Below are positions 1 through 7,139 of a stretch of 22,662 bases of DNA, piece by piece (positions within the stretch are counted from its first letter, which is position 1; every line of letters starts with the position of its first letter). The translations under genes and the position numbers were made by a program. The notes under the pieces were generated by a model. The model did not search any database, was not told the DNA's origin, and saw nothing but the letters and a program-made list of their open reading frames with translations. The DNA comes from Desulfuromusa sp. (GTDB lineage: Bacteria; Desulfobacterota; Desulfuromonadia; Desulfuromonadales; Geopsychrobacteraceae). The DNA is taken from the NCBI GenBank assembly GCA_029934755.1, contig JAOZLQ010000014.1:1-22662 (forward strand), written 5' to 3'.

Positions 1-1078
1 CATAGGCACCGCCTTTACGATTACCATCTGCTGCAAAAGAGATTGAACCGGTAATACCTTCGAGAGGCTTATCCATATTGTGTAGATAGTCAGCCGCTTT
101 TTTGGTGTCAAAGCTCTGATTGTGCTCCATGGCATGAATGATAGCTCGCATGCCATCAATGTTCATCAGTCCCCAGATTGATGGTGGCATCATGCCATAT
201 GTGCGCTCGTAGTCAGCAATGAAAGTCTTGGCAATTTCATAGGGGAGAGCCTCTGGTGATGGAACGTTGATAATAAGAGCACCCTTAGCTGAAGAACCAG
301 CCAATTTGGCAAAATCAGCGTTGTCATTAGCGTCACCACCAATGAAATCAGCTTTAATTCCCAGAGCCTTTTGTTGTGCTCGTAATTGACCACCATCACT
401 GTAATAACCGGCAAAGAAGATGACATCTGGCTTTTTAGATTTGATGTTGGTCAGAACCGGGGTGAAATTCTGGGAGTCTGCTTTGATTTTGGCATAAGTG
501 ACAACATTGCCGCCCGCTGCTTTGATCTCAGCGACGGTTGCTTCGGCTAATCCAGCAGCATAACTAGAGAAGTCAGAGACAACAGCAATACGTTTGTAAC
601 TTTTGACGTTAACCATGTAGTTGGCAGCGAAAAAAGCTTCAGCACTGTTAGGGAATGAGTTACGTAGGAATGTCCAGTAACCATGCTCGGTCAAGCTGTC
701 GGCGGTACCATCAGATGTTTGCAATACGCCAGCATTGAAGTAAGTTTTTTGCGCAGCTTCGGCACAAGTTGAGGTGTAGGAGCCGATAACCATGGAAACA
801 CCCTTGTTGACCAGATCTTTTGCACAGATAGCAGCTGCCATTGCTGTTCCTTGGTCGTCACAGGGGATAACTTCAATCTTTTTGCCCATAACGCCGCCAG
901 TAGCATTGATTTGCGCAGCAATCAGACGTACGCCATTTTCGATTCCCTGACCTTCATTGGCATAGCTGCCAGTAATTGGTGCCTGAACCCCAACCTTGAG
1001 GGTGTCAGCCCAGGAGAGGCCAGCCATCAGAGCGATGGTGCAGAGAGTTAGTAAGATGTTACGAAATGTTCTTTTCAT
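1..1078 (-). CDS. Branched-chain amino acid ABC transporter substrate-binding protein (LivK/LivJ-like), 3' end cut by window edge
   Basis: The reading frame opens at the ATG at 1078 and stays open to base 1, giving about 359 residues; the C-terminus lies outside the window. A strong Shine-Dalgarno (AAGGAGG, 5 nt spacing) fixes the start. The N-terminus (MKRTFRN, a hydrophobic stretch, then SWA-DTLKVG) is a typical Sec signal peptide, so the mature protein should be periplasmic. The mature start KVGVQAPITGSYANEGQGI and later GGVMGKKIEVIPCDDQGT match the type 1 periplasmic binding fold of Leu/Ile/Val and amide receptors. These receptors deliver ligand to LivHMGF, which is not visible here but may follow beyond base 1. 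The gene starts 128 bp after putA on the same strand with no clear terminator between. A role in importing proline or other amino acids for the adjacent pathway is inference; the ligand cannot be read from the sequence. Confidence 0.9.
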   Translation of the reverse strand, partial: MKRTFRNILLTLCTIALMAGLSWADTLKVGVQAPITGSYANEGQGIENGVRLIAAQINATGGVMGKKIEVIPCDDQGTAMAAAICAKDLVNKGVSMVIGSYTSTCAEAAQKTYFNAGVLQTSDGTADSLTEHGYWTFLRNSFPNSAEAFFAANYMVNVKSYKRIAVVSDFSSYAAGLAEATVAEIKAAGGNVVTYAKIKADSQNFTPVLTNIKSKKPDVIFFAGYYSDGGQLRAQQKALGIKADFIGGDANDNADFAKLAGSSAKGALIINVPSPEALPYEIAKTFIADYERTYGMMPPSIWGLMNIDGMRAIIHAMEHNQSFDTKKAADYLHNMDKPLEGITGSISFAADGNRKGGAY

Positions 1079-1206
1079 GTGTTCCTCCTTGTAGGGTGGT
1101 TGAAAACAATACTTATATTACGAAAATCGATCTTTCCGGTTTTGATCGGTCAGTGAAATTGTCCGGTCGCGACACGGTACTTCATTAAAATAGCAGAAAA
1201 TAACAA

Positions 1207-2115
1207 TCAATGCTTGTTTAAACCGAGCATTTGTTTCAAGGCGTGTTGGGCAATCGTGGGGTTTTCCTTAAGACGACGTTTCGAGTAGGGAAGCCAGTCT
1301 TCGCCATAAGGGATATAAATGCGCAATCTGTGCCCAGCAGCGAGGATGATTTCACGCAGTTCTTCATCAACACCGAGTAACATTTGGAATTCGTATTGAT
1401 CCGGCTTTAAATTCATCTGGCGAATCAAGTTCATTGCTTCAAAAATCAAAAGTTCGTCATGAGTGGCAATTCCAACGTATGCACCCTGTTTGAAAAGCTG
1501 TTCAAGGCTGACTATGAAGTTGCGATTGATTGCCTGTGGATTTTTCCAGGCATCTTTACGTGATTCGATGTAGATCCCTTTGCAGAGACGATAATTCTGA
1601 TAGCCATCAGCTAGATCAACAACATCCTGCGGGGTGCGCCGCAAGTAGCCTTGAAATGCGGTTCCAACGTGTCCGGGGAATTCTTCACGCAATTTACGGT
1701 AGAAGGCAAAGGTGTCATCTGTGACGGGGACATCTTCGATATCAATTCGGACAAAATTATCCAGTTTTTTAGCTTCGGAAACCATCTCATGAATGATCTC
1801 AAAACAGCGCTCCTTATCGAGGAGCAATCCCATCTGCGTCGGTTTGATCGATAGATTGGCGTTTAGTTTTTCACGTTCAATAGTCCGCAGGATATTCAGC
1901 CCATCGTTTTTGAAGCTAACAGCTTCATCAATGTTTGTAATGAACTCACCAAGAATGTCGATGGTTGTCATTATCCCCTGTTGATTCAGGTCTTTAGTTA
2001 CCTGAACAGCATCAGATAAAGTCGGTCCGGCAATATAACCTTTGGCGAAATGGCTGACGATTGGTTTGGGGACGTGCATGATTGTTTTTGATACAGCATA
2101 ATTGAAAAGTGACAT
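1207..2115 (-). CDS. putA: Proline dehydrogenase, monofunctional (PRODH)
   Basis: This 302-residue protein catalyses FAD-dependent oxidation of L-proline to delta-1-pyrroline-5-carboxylate (P5C), passing electrons to the quinone pool. Its length fits the monofunctional enzymes of the Thermus and Bacillus type (about 300 aa) rather than bifunctional PutA. The C-terminal motif around residues 240-285 is diagnostic: YEFQMLLGV, then RLRIYIPYGEDWLPYSKRR, where the paired Arg280-Arg281 corresponds to the substrate-carboxylate-binding arginines. LSIKPTQMG near residue 88 is the barrel-strand motif seen in the family. The start at 2115 has a CAGGA ribosome site. It lies 76 bp downstream of pruA on the same strand, separated by a hairpin, so it is probably the second gene of a pruA-putA operon whose product feeds PruA. 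The symbol is used in the sense of the PRODH domain; Gram-positive names would be fadM or putB. Confidence 0.93.
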   Translation of the reverse strand: MSLFNYAVSKTIMHVPKPIVSHFAKGYIAGPTLSDAVQVTKDLNQQGIMTTIDILGEFITNIDEAVSFKNDGLNILRTIEREKLNANLSIKPTQMGLLLDKERCFEIIHEMVSEAKKLDNFVRIDIEDVPVTDDTFAFYRKLREEFPGHVGTAFQGYLRRTPQDVVDLADGYQNYRLCKGIYIESRKDAWKNPQAINRNFIVSLEQLFKQGAYVGIATHDELLIFEAMNLIRQMNLKPDQYEFQMLLGVDEELREIILAAGHRLRIYIPYGEDWLPYSKRRLKENPTIAQHALKQMLGLNKH

Positions 2116-2155
2116 TATTTTGTCCTGCTGGTCTGCAAGTGGTTCAGTGTGAAAA

Positions 2156-2182
2156 TCCCTCCTGATGACTCATCAGGAGGGA
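2156..2182 (-). terminator. Perfect inverted repeat between pruA and putA; intra-operon terminator, attenuator or RNA-stability hairpin
   Basis: Thirteen bases (TCCCTCCTGATGA) are repeated perfectly inverted around a single central base. The minus-strand RNA would form a stem of at least 12 bp with a 3-nt loop, followed by UUUU and then mixed sequence. It lies after the pruA stop (2192) and about 40 nt before the putA start. The short U-tract suggests partial termination or 3'-end protection rather than a complete stop, which would set the pruA:putA ratio. The right arm contains AGGAGGG, but no start codon follows at ribosome-binding distance. Confidence 0.7.
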
Positions 2183-2191
2183 ATGAATAAT

Positions 2192-3841
2192 TTATTCCTC
2201 ATCCAAAAACGGATATTCAAAGGTTTGTGGTGGAACAAAGTTTTCTTTGATTGCGCGTACTGAAGCCCAGCGCATCAGGTTTTGTTTGCTGCCTGCTTTG
2301 TCATTAGTTCCTGAGGCTCGTCCTCCACCGAAAGGTTGCTGACCCACAACGGCTCCGGTTGGTTTGTCGTTGATGTAAAAGTTGCCAGAAGCATTTTCCA
2401 GCTTACCAAGAGCCAAGTTGATTGCTAGCCGATCCTGGGCAAAGATAGCACCTGTCAGGCTGTAGGGAGATGTTTGATCGCATAACTCTAAAGTTGCTTC
2501 GTAATCAGCATCCTTGTAACAGTACATAGTCATCACCGGACCAAAGATTTCTTCCTCCATGGTTTTGAAATGGGGATCGGTTGTCGTGATAATGGTTGGC
2601 TCAATAAAGAAGCCTTTACTGTCATCATAGCCGCCACCGATAGCAACTTCGGCATCGTCAGCCGCCGCTGCATAGTCAATGTATTCAGTAATGGTACTGA
2701 ACGCCGCTTTGTCGATGACCGCATTGACGAAATTACCAAAATCAGATACGTCACCCATTTTGATGCGATCAGTTTGAGCTTTGATCTCTGCCAAAACCGG
2801 TTCCCATAGCGATTCGGGAATGTAGGCACGAGACGCGGCTGAACATTTTTGTCCTTGGTACTCAAAAGAACCACGAACAATTCCAGTTGCAAGCGCTTTG
2901 ACATTGGCAGATGAATGGGCAAAGACAAAATCTTTACCGCCGGTTTCGCCAACGATACGTGGGTAAGTTTTATATCTTCCGGTAGCTATATTGTTGCCGA
3001 TTTGTTTCCACATGCTCTGAAAGACCGGGGTGCTGCCAGTGAAATGGATGCCGTTAAAGTCGGGGCTGTCAAGACAGACATTGCCGACATCACTGCCGGA
3101 GCCGGGAACAAAGTTGAGAACGCCGTCTGGCATGCCAGCTTCCTGGAACATTTTCATCAAGTAGTAAGGGGCGTAAACGGCAGCAGATGCTGGTTTCCAA
3201 ACTACGGTGTTGCCCATGATAGCTGGGGCGGTCGGTAGATTCCCTGCAATTGCGGTGAAATTAAATGGAGCAATAGCAAAGATAAAACCTTCGAGGGGCC
3301 GATGTTGTACATAGTTCCAGATCGGAGCAGGTGAATGGAGCGGTTGATCTGCATAGATTTCCTGAGCAAAATAGACGTTGAAGCGGAGGAAGTCTATCAG
3401 CTCACAGGCGGCATCAATTTCAGCCTGAAAAGGACTTTTGCTGATATTCAACATAGTCGCTGCGTTGATTAGGAATCGATACGGTCCAGCCAACAGGTCC
3501 GCGGCTTTTAAGAAGATGGAGGCCCGATCTTCCCAGCGCAGACTTTGCCAAGCTGGTTTTGCTGCCATGGCTGCATCGATAGCCATCTGCACTTCTTTGG
3601 CACCCGCTTTGTGGTAACTGCCCAATTGAATTGAATGATCGTGGGGACAGGCAATTTTACCCAGATTGCCGGTTCGAACTTCTTTTCCGCCAATGATCAG
3701 GGGAACCTCAATCTGCTTGGATTTCAGTTCCTCCAACGCATCTTTTATTTTTTGTCGTTCCGGTGTGCCAGGTGCGTAGGAAAGCACGGGTTCATTTTGT
3801 GGGAAGGGGACTTTGATTGCGGCGTTATTCAGAACAGACAT
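2192..3841 (-). CDS. pruA: L-glutamate gamma-semialdehyde (P5C) dehydrogenase, ALDH4A1-like
   Basis: This 549-residue aldehyde dehydrogenase oxidises glutamate semialdehyde (hydrolysed P5C) to glutamate with NAD+, the second step of proline catabolism. Visible ALDH landmarks are the oxyanion Asn194 (APFNFTA), the Glu299 motif (GETGGKDF), the catalytic Cys333 (GQKCSAASR), EEIFGPV near residue 430 and the C-terminal NDKPTGAVVGQQPFGG and ASGTNDK segments. AEIDAACELIDFLRFN and GLTGAIFAQD-like motifs, plus an N-terminal extension before the ALDH core, match the group-1 P5C dehydrogenases that include mitochondrial ALDH4A1 rather than the C-terminal half of enterobacterial PutA. The start at 3841 has AAGGAG at good spacing. 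It is the first gene downstream of a sigma-54-type promoter and precedes putA, so both enzymes of proline-to-glutamate conversion are co-encoded as separate proteins. Confidence 0.95.
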   Translation of the reverse strand: MSVLNNAAIKVPFPQNEPVLSYAPGTPERQKIKDALEELKSKQIEVPLIIGGKEVRTGNLGKIACPHDHSIQLGSYHKAGAKEVQMAIDAAMAAKPAWQSLRWEDRASIFLKAADLLAGPYRFLINAATMLNISKSPFQAEIDAACELIDFLRFNVYFAQEIYADQPLHSPAPIWNYVQHRPLEGFIFAIAPFNFTAIAGNLPTAPAIMGNTVVWKPASAAVYAPYYLMKMFQEAGMPDGVLNFVPGSGSDVGNVCLDSPDFNGIHFTGSTPVFQSMWKQIGNNIATGRYKTYPRIVGETGGKDFVFAHSSANVKALATGIVRGSFEYQGQKCSAASRAYIPESLWEPVLAEIKAQTDRIKMGDVSDFGNFVNAVIDKAAFSTITEYIDYAAAADDAEVAIGGGYDDSKGFFIEPTIITTTDPHFKTMEEEIFGPVMTMYCYKDADYEATLELCDQTSPYSLTGAIFAQDRLAINLALGKLENASGNFYINDKPTGAVVGQQPFGGGRASGTNDKAGSKQNLMRWASVRAIKENFVPPQTFEYPFLDEE

Positions 3842-3901
3842 TGAGGATCTCCTTATTCTTTATGGTCTATGAACGTTATTTTATTGATAGATAGTTTTAC
3901 T

Positions 3902-3918
3902 AGCAATGAAAATGCCAA
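3902..3918 (-). promoter_or_regulatory. Sigma-54 (-24/-12) promoter for pruA-putA
   Basis: Read on the minus strand, the sequence is TTGGCATTTTCATTGCT. It contains TGGCA and TTGCT with exactly 10 nt between the GG and GC dinucleotides, the invariant spacing of sigma-54 promoters (consensus TGGCAC-N5-TTGCW). Transcription would begin near 3891, leaving a leader of about 50 nt before the pruA ATG. A sigma-54 activator gene is immediately upstream, which strongly supports the call. Confidence 0.8.
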
Positions 3919-3923
3919 ACTCT

Positions 3924-3940
3924 GTTTTGGAGACCAAAAC
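3924..3940. promoter_or_regulatory. Perfect inverted repeat just upstream of the -24 element (possible operator)
   Basis: GTTTTGG-AGA-CCAAAAC is a perfect 7-bp inverted repeat with a 3-bp spacer. It ends 6 bp from the -24 element and is centred about 41 bp upstream of the predicted pruA start. Its position would suit a modulator or repressor of the sigma-54 promoter. It differs in sequence from the ATGCA-type palindromes, so a different protein would be expected to bind it. No bound protein is known. Confidence 0.4.
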
Positions 3941-4045
3941 AACTATTGTTGAATAGATAACTACTTGTTTTATCGTGTATTTATGTTGCATGAAAGGTTG
4001 TTGTCCTGGGTTTTTATAGATCGTTAATAATTGTCCGGATGCGTT

Positions 4046-4065
4046 TTTATGCAATTTTGCATAAA
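4046..4065. promoter_or_regulatory. Palindromic upstream activating site candidate for the sigma-54 activator
   Basis: TTTATGCAA-TT-TTGCATAAA is a perfect 9-bp inverted repeat with a 2-bp spacer, located between the activator stop codon and pruA. Its centre is about 165 bp upstream of the predicted pruA start, a usual distance for a sigma-54 enhancer site. Neither strand has a T-run after it, so it is a poor intrinsic terminator candidate. A half-site (TTGCATGAAA, 3986-3995) lies between it and the promoter. Confidence 0.6.
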
Positions 4066-4075
4066 GTTCAGGAAG

Positions 4076-5818
4076 TCAGTTCAGGCCGTGTTTCTTAATT
4101 TTTCTGGCAATGGTCGATTGGTTAACATTTAAAGCTTCGGCAATTTCAGTTTGATTGCTGAACTGTTGAAGGGCGTTTTCCAGAAGTTCTTTTTCAACTT
4201 GGTCAAGGGTTTGTTGTAAAGAGATTCCGGGGGCAATGTGATTAAGGTCGAACTGTTTTTTTGGAGTGTGAGATGTGATTTGTATGGGCAAATCCGGAAG
4301 ATCGATGAGCTCTGTATCTGCCATGACCACCAGACGCTCACAGATATTCATCAACTCGCGCACATTTCCGGGATAAGGGTAGCTTTCAAGCGCATCTAGA
4401 GCAGCTCGGGTCAAACGTTTACGTGTGTCGGTTTGGTGGCCGAACTTTTCTAGATAGTGTTTGATCAATGGAAGAATACAGTCGTGACGCTCGCGTACGG
4501 CCGGAATCTGGATAGGAATGACATTGAGTCGATAGTAGAGATCAAGGCGGAACTTTCCCTGTTTGACCATTTCTCCTAAATCTTGGTGGGTTGCGGCGAT
4601 AACGCGAACGTCGGCGGTGCGGCTTTTTGTGTCACCCAAGCGGGTGATTTGTCCATCTTCAAGAAAACGTAGCAATTTTACTTGTGAGGGGAGGGGCAGT
4701 TCGGCAATTTCATCAAGAAATAGAGTGCCGCCATCGGCTAATTCAAAATAACCCGGTTTGCCACTGGTTTGAGCTCCGGTAAAGGCTCCTTTTTCATAAC
4801 CAAACAGTTCCGCTTCAATTAAAGATTCTGGTATCGCCCCGCAATTGATTTTAATCAAAGGCTGCTCAACTCGTTGTGAATTCTTGTGAATCAAGTCGGC
4901 AATCAGCCCTTTCCCGACCCCCGACTCTCCCAATATCAGTACCGATGAGTGAGCTTTTGCTACCTTGATTGACTGCTGCAAGGCACGAATCATCGTTGGA
5001 CTGCGGGCAATGATTGACTGTGAATCCAGTTCGACTTGTTGCATTGCCAGCATTTGATCCCGAAGACTGTCTTTGAGTGCCTGTTGTTTTTCCAGCTCAT
5101 GTTGCAGATTGTCAATTTCGGTAATATCCCGTTCGCTGACCACGATCCTGATCAGCTCATGTTGTTCGCCGAATACCGGAGTCGCAATCGAAATCAGTTT
5201 GTGATTATCCTTATCTTGTAGAAGGCTGACACGTTTTTTGCTGATACTGGCTTCAAGTGCAGCGGAGCGATCAATAAAACCCGATTCAATAAGTTCTCGC
5301 ATGTTGAGCCCGATAATTTCGCTAGCCGAGAGGTTATGGATTTTTTCAGAGGCAGGATTCATACGGATGACGTTGGCATCAGCATCGCAGACAAACAGTC
5401 CGTCAGATGACGAGTCGATAATTGTATCCAGTTCGCGAGACAGGGCCTGGAATGAGGGGAGGCTTCGCGCCATGGTGTCAAGCTGAGTACCATCAACAAG
5501 AATGCAGACAACGCCGCTGATGCTGGAGTTTTCTATGTATGGATTCACCCCAACCAGATATTCGCACCCAGCAATCTTTAACGGAATTTCACAGCTGGTC
5601 TGGGAGCCATCAAGAACCTTTATGACATGCAGCCAGAATCCGGGAAATTCTGTCTCAAAGGAAGTTCCGGGATTTATTTCCAGGCGCTCTGTGGCTAGCC
5701 TGCTGAGTAGAGAAATCGTTCCGTCTCGATCAATAAAAATCAAAATTCTGGCGGTAGCATCAGCCAGGGCTTGTAAGTGACTTTTGTGGGATGAGGATAG
5801 CATAAAAGTATTATGCAT
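4076..5818 (-). CDS. Sigma-54-dependent transcriptional activator with PAS-like sensor domains and TyrR/Fis-type HTH
   Basis: The 580-residue protein has an enhancer-binding-protein layout. An N-terminal sensory region (about 15-115) is PAS-like, a second PAS domain spans about 130-235 (SSSDGLFVCDADANVIRMNP), and a short coiled coil (about 236-262) links to the AAA+ domain (about 265-500). The ATPase has Walker A GESGVGKG (297-304), the sigma-54-contacting GAFTGA loop (344-349), Walker B GGTLFLDE (363-370) and the arginine-rich FRLDLYYRLNV segment. The last 30 residues form a helix-turn-helix (TEIAEALNVNQSTIARKIKKHGL) like those of TyrR-class regulators. It has no receiver domain, so it probably senses a small ligand or partner directly. 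Its position upstream of a sigma-54 promoter for pruA-putA makes it the likely proline-catabolism activator; proline or P5C as the signal is inference. The start is uncertain: neither M1 (5818) nor M6 (5803) has a Shine-Dalgarno. Confidence 0.92.
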   Translation of the reverse strand: MHNTFMLSSSHKSHLQALADATARILIFIDRDGTISLLSRLATERLEINPGTSFETEFPGFWLHVIKVLDGSQTSCEIPLKIAGCEYLVGVNPYIENSSISGVVCILVDGTQLDTMARSLPSFQALSRELDTIIDSSSDGLFVCDADANVIRMNPASEKIHNLSASEIIGLNMRELIESGFIDRSAALEASISKKRVSLLQDKDNHKLISIATPVFGEQHELIRIVVSERDITEIDNLQHELEKQQALKDSLRDQMLAMQQVELDSQSIIARSPTMIRALQQSIKVAKAHSSVLILGESGVGKGLIADLIHKNSQRVEQPLIKINCGAIPESLIEAELFGYEKGAFTGAQTSGKPGYFELADGGTLFLDEIAELPLPSQVKLLRFLEDGQITRLGDTKSRTADVRVIAATHQDLGEMVKQGKFRLDLYYRLNVIPIQIPAVRERHDCILPLIKHYLEKFGHQTDTRKRLTRAALDALESYPYPGNVRELMNICERLVVMADTELIDLPDLPIQITSHTPKKQFDLNHIAPGISLQQTLDQVEKELLENALQQFSNQTEIAEALNVNQSTIARKIKKHGLN

Positions 5819-5838
5819 ATTTGCATAGCTTATGCAAT
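5800..5838. promoter_or_regulatory. Cluster of ATGCA/TGCAT inverted repeats over the activator start (autoregulatory operator candidate)
   Basis: TATGCA-TATT-TGCATA at 5812-5827 is a 6-bp inverted repeat. GCATAA/TTATGC arms at 5800-5816 and a further TATGCAA at 5831-5837 overlap or abut it. The core matches the perfect palindrome at 4046-4065 on the other side of the activator gene, which suggests one protein reads both. Occupancy here would cover the activator start codon region, so negative autoregulation is the simplest inference. Confidence 0.5.
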
Positions 5839-5847
5839 AGCGAATAT

Positions 5848-5861
5848 AAATCTGCAGATTT
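5848..5861. repeat. Perfect 14-bp palindrome between Sel1 gene and activator gene
   Basis: AAATCTGCAGATTT reads identically on both strands and lies in the 64-bp gap between the Sel1-repeat gene and the activator gene. No U-tract follows it on the minus strand, so it is not an obvious terminator. It may be an operator or chance; its core differs from the neighbouring ATGCA-type sites. Confidence 0.3.
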
Positions 5862-5882
5862 TAAATTTTACAACGGGGATGT

Positions 5883-6980
5883 TTAGAGATTTTCCCAGAA
5901 TTCAGCTGCCTCTTTCCAGCGGAAAGCTTCATCCATATCTTGTGGGACTCCTTTACCGGTTGAATACATCACTCCGAGGCAATATTGAGCTTTTGTATGT
6001 CCTTGATCTGCAGCACTCGTCAGCCATTTTTTACCTTCGAGGGAATCTCTTTTGATACCTTTGCCGTTGAGGTGCATGATCCCCAGATTATATTGGCCAT
6101 CGGAGCTTCCGGCATTAGCTGCTTCAAGCCACCAATGATAAGCAAGTTGCAGATCCTGATTTGTGCCAATTCCTTTGATAAAATGATGACCCAGCATTAC
6201 TTGTGCTCGCTGGTGACCGCGGGTGGCCGCTTGTTTCAGTAAAGCTACCGCCGACGTTGGATCACGAACTTCTTCGTTTCCGAAGCTGAGTAATTTCCCC
6301 AGATTATAAATGGCATCCAGATAATTTTGTTCGGCAGCTCTTTGCAACCAGGTGCGTGCCTCTGTGTAGCTTTGCAGAACTCCAGTGCCCCTGGCATACA
6401 TCATCCCCAAGTGATACTGAGCTGTTGGCAATCCTTGCTCTGCTGCTTGGCGTAACCATTGTCGCGCTTTGGAATAATTTTTTTTAACTCCCTTTCCAAC
6501 CAGATACATATGGCCAAGGGTGAACTGAACTTTAGAATTGCCCTGTTCGGCAGCCATTCCCCACCATCGTCTGGCTTCGATAAAGTCTTTTGGGACGCCA
6601 TGTCCTTTCGCATACATCAGGCCGAGATTGTATTGAGCATCGGAATAATTTTGATCGGCAGCTTTGCGAAACCAGTGAAGCGCTTGATCATAATCTGCAG
6701 GGACGCCTCGACCTTTGATATAGATTTGGCCAAGAACATTTTGTGCTCGTGTGTAGCCTAGTTCAGCAGACTGTTGATAGTATTTTGCCGCTTCGACTGG
6801 GTTTTCTGTGGTTCCTGTCCCTTTATCATACATGCGACCAAGCATGAAGATGGCTCGAGCATGTCGATGCTGAGCGGCCAGTCGAAACCATTTCATTGCC
6901 TCGGCAAAAGATTTTTCCACCCCTTTGCCCTGAAAGTAGTTCATGCCGAGCTGATAATGTGATTGTGCCATATCTGTCAT
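5883..6980 (-). CDS. Sel1-repeat protein (10 SLR units), cytoplasmic
   Basis: The 365-residue protein is almost entirely tandem Sel1-like (SLR) repeats of 36 residues starting near residue 5, with unit pattern xxAQYxLGxMYxxGxGVxxDxxEAxxWxxxAAEQG. Ten units can be laid out in register at about 5, 41, 77, 113, 149, 185, 221, 257, 293 and 329; the last is slightly degenerate. There is no signal peptide or membrane segment, so a cytoplasmic scaffold is likely. SLR proteins form alpha/alpha solenoids that mediate protein-protein contacts; no enzymatic function is expected. The start at 6980 is supported by GAGG six nt upstream. It is divergent from cheV (159-bp shared gap) and lies 64 bp upstream of the activator gene on the same strand. 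Its partner cannot be told from the sequence. Confidence 0.88.
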   Translation of the reverse strand: MTDMAQSHYQLGMNYFQGKGVEKSFAEAMKWFRLAAQHRHARAIFMLGRMYDKGTGTTENPVEAAKYYQQSAELGYTRAQNVLGQIYIKGRGVPADYDQALHWFRKAADQNYSDAQYNLGLMYAKGHGVPKDFIEARRWWGMAAEQGNSKVQFTLGHMYLVGKGVKKNYSKARQWLRQAAEQGLPTAQYHLGMMYARGTGVLQSYTEARTWLQRAAEQNYLDAIYNLGKLLSFGNEEVRDPTSAVALLKQAATRGHQRAQVMLGHHFIKGIGTNQDLQLAYHWWLEAANAGSSDGQYNLGIMHLNGKGIKRDSLEGKKWLTSAADQGHTKAQYCLGVMYSTGKGVPQDMDEAFRWKEAAEFWENL

Positions 6981-7071
6981 CTGGAACCTCTTTGCTCTGA
7001 CTGTAAAATAAATTTAATGATCTACTATACACTAAAAGTTTTTTTTTGGCAGAGAAAAAGTATGTTAAACG

Positions 7072-7103
7072 TTGACATATCATGATTAAAATGATCAAAT
7101 CAT
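7072..7103 (+). promoter_or_regulatory. Candidate sigma-70-type promoter of cheV with embedded inverted repeats
   Basis: TTGACA at 7072-7077 is a perfect -35 hexamer, followed 17 bp later by TCAAAT (4 of 6 matches to the -10). The spacer contains ATCATGAT (7079-7086) and TGATCA (7092-7097) palindromes and an ATGATT/AATCAT inverted repeat (7082-7103), a possible operator. Leader length to the cheV start would be about 30 nt. Confidence 0.45.
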
Positions 7104-7139
7104 AAAATAAAATAATCTATATTACTGAAAGGTCTATCG

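Noticed and set aside
4046..4065. Palindrome after the activator gene as an intrinsic terminator
   Set aside because: The stem is AT-rich and no T-run follows it on either strand; its match to the site at the activator start favours an operator.
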